NCBI GenBank assembly: GCA_041689995.1
Contig: JBDNFD010000139.1
Coordinates: 1-31,037 of the forward strand
Origin: DASSWG01 sp041689995
GTDB lineage: Bacteria > Bacteroidota > Bacteroidia > Flavobacteriales > Flavobacteriaceae
Direction: 5' to 3'
DNA length: 31,037 nucleotides
Below the pieces are notes generated by a model. It worked only from the letters and a program-made list of their open reading frames with translations. It had not been told where the DNA came from and ran no database searches. The translations under genes and the position numbers were made by a program. Below, in pieces: positions 30,897 to 31,037 of this stretch. Position 1 is the first letter of the stretch, and the number at the start of each line of letters is the position of its first letter.

Positions 30897-31037
30897 GTAA
30901 CTATTCACCCACTATGGGCATAAAAGGTTTTCCAAGAAACACGCTTTTGATTTTCTCAAGCACGTTTTGGTCGTTTTTCTTTAGGGTAGAGATATATCCC
31001 CGTATTGAGGTAAAATAGCTGGCATGGGTCTCCGACC
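30897..31037. mobile_element. End of an IS66-like insertion sequence, cut by the window edge
   Basis: The transposase fragment below reaches to within a few bases of GTAA at 30897-30900, and IS66-family elements start with GTAA. The boundary at 30897 is a guess that needs the other end of the element for proof. The gap 30748-30896 otherwise shows only AT-rich sequence and the protease promoter. Confidence 0.5.
30901..31035 (-). CDS. IS66-like transposase, C-terminal fragment
   Basis: Only the last 44 codons lie in the window; the gene continues past its right edge. The frame ends at TAG (30903-30901). The sequence SETHASYFTSIRGYISTLKK, then NDQNVLEKIKSVFLGKPFMP, follows the usual C-terminus of IS66-family TnpC transposases (F-x-x-I-R-x-Y-I-S-T-x-x-K, N-x-L, G-x-P-x-x-P). 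It points toward the M43 protease operon, about 150 bp away, so transcripts from the element could run into it. Confidence 0.65.
   Translation of the reverse strand, partial: SETHASYFTSIRGYISTLKKNDQNVLEKIKSVFLGKPFMPIVGE

Noticed and set aside
1..31037. tRNA, rRNA, riboswitch or prophage
   Set aside because: I saw no cloverleaf, rRNA segment or recognisable riboswitch core, including upstream of the cysteine synthase and the symporter, and no phage genes.

Overview
The window is about 31 kb of AT-rich chromosome from a member of the Bacteroidota, almost certainly the family Flavobacteriaceae. The evidence is three secreted proteins (two with clear type A type IX secretion sorting domains), several promoters of the Bacteroidota TAnnTTTG type, near absence of Shine-Dalgarno sequences except a strong one in front of rpsU, and a set of family-typical genes (DUF2851, DUF3109, a PspC-like small protein, a CBS-type cysteine synthase). 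I cannot fix the genus.

Layout. 1-6.6 kb: 3' part of a very large secreted adhesin (fibronectin III, CARDB-like repeats, SprB-like repeat, sorting domain), ended by a good terminator. 6.9-11.8 kb: a compact four-gene locus of two converging pairs, an ECF sigma factor with a membrane anti-sigma-like TPR protein on the plus strand, and a lipoprotein with a Pro/Gly-rich segment plus a TPR-CHAT protease on the minus strand. 12-15.6 kb: DUF3109, MarC, a small membrane protein, a CtpA-type protease and dCMP deaminase. 15.6-16 kb: a spacer with a dispersed palindrome. 16-17.3 kb: FtsE and a MntA/HepT toxin-antitoxin pair in which the HEPN toxin is broken by an amber codon just before its catalytic motif. 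17.4-21 kb: NamZ-like lipoprotein, head to head with an ABC permease, then cysteine synthase. 21-27 kb: a small antitoxin-like ORF, DUF2851, PspC-like protein, Na+:alanine symporter, helix-hairpin-helix protein and acyl-CoA dehydrogenase. 27.1-27.4 kb: rpsU. 27.4-30.7 kb: a minus-strand pair of secreted proteins (LRR protein and M43 metalloprotease). The right edge enters the 3' end of an IS66-like transposase.

The best candidate for an undescribed system is the 6.9-11.8 kb locus. The CHAT protein has an apparent export signal, intact His/Cys dyad and C-terminal membrane anchor, so its protease domain should face the periplasm, as should the TPR domain of the anti-sigma-like protein. The upstream regions of the two pairs share an 11-bp motif. 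I infer, without proof, an envelope-sensing circuit in which periplasmic proteolysis releases the sigma factor. Other notable points are the amber-broken HepT, an 8-bp tandem repeat inside the start of the M43 protease gene (a possible phase-variation switch), the strong Shine-Dalgarno of rpsU, two promoters so close to their start codons that leaderless mRNAs are likely, and two divergent genes whose start codons are 7 bp apart.
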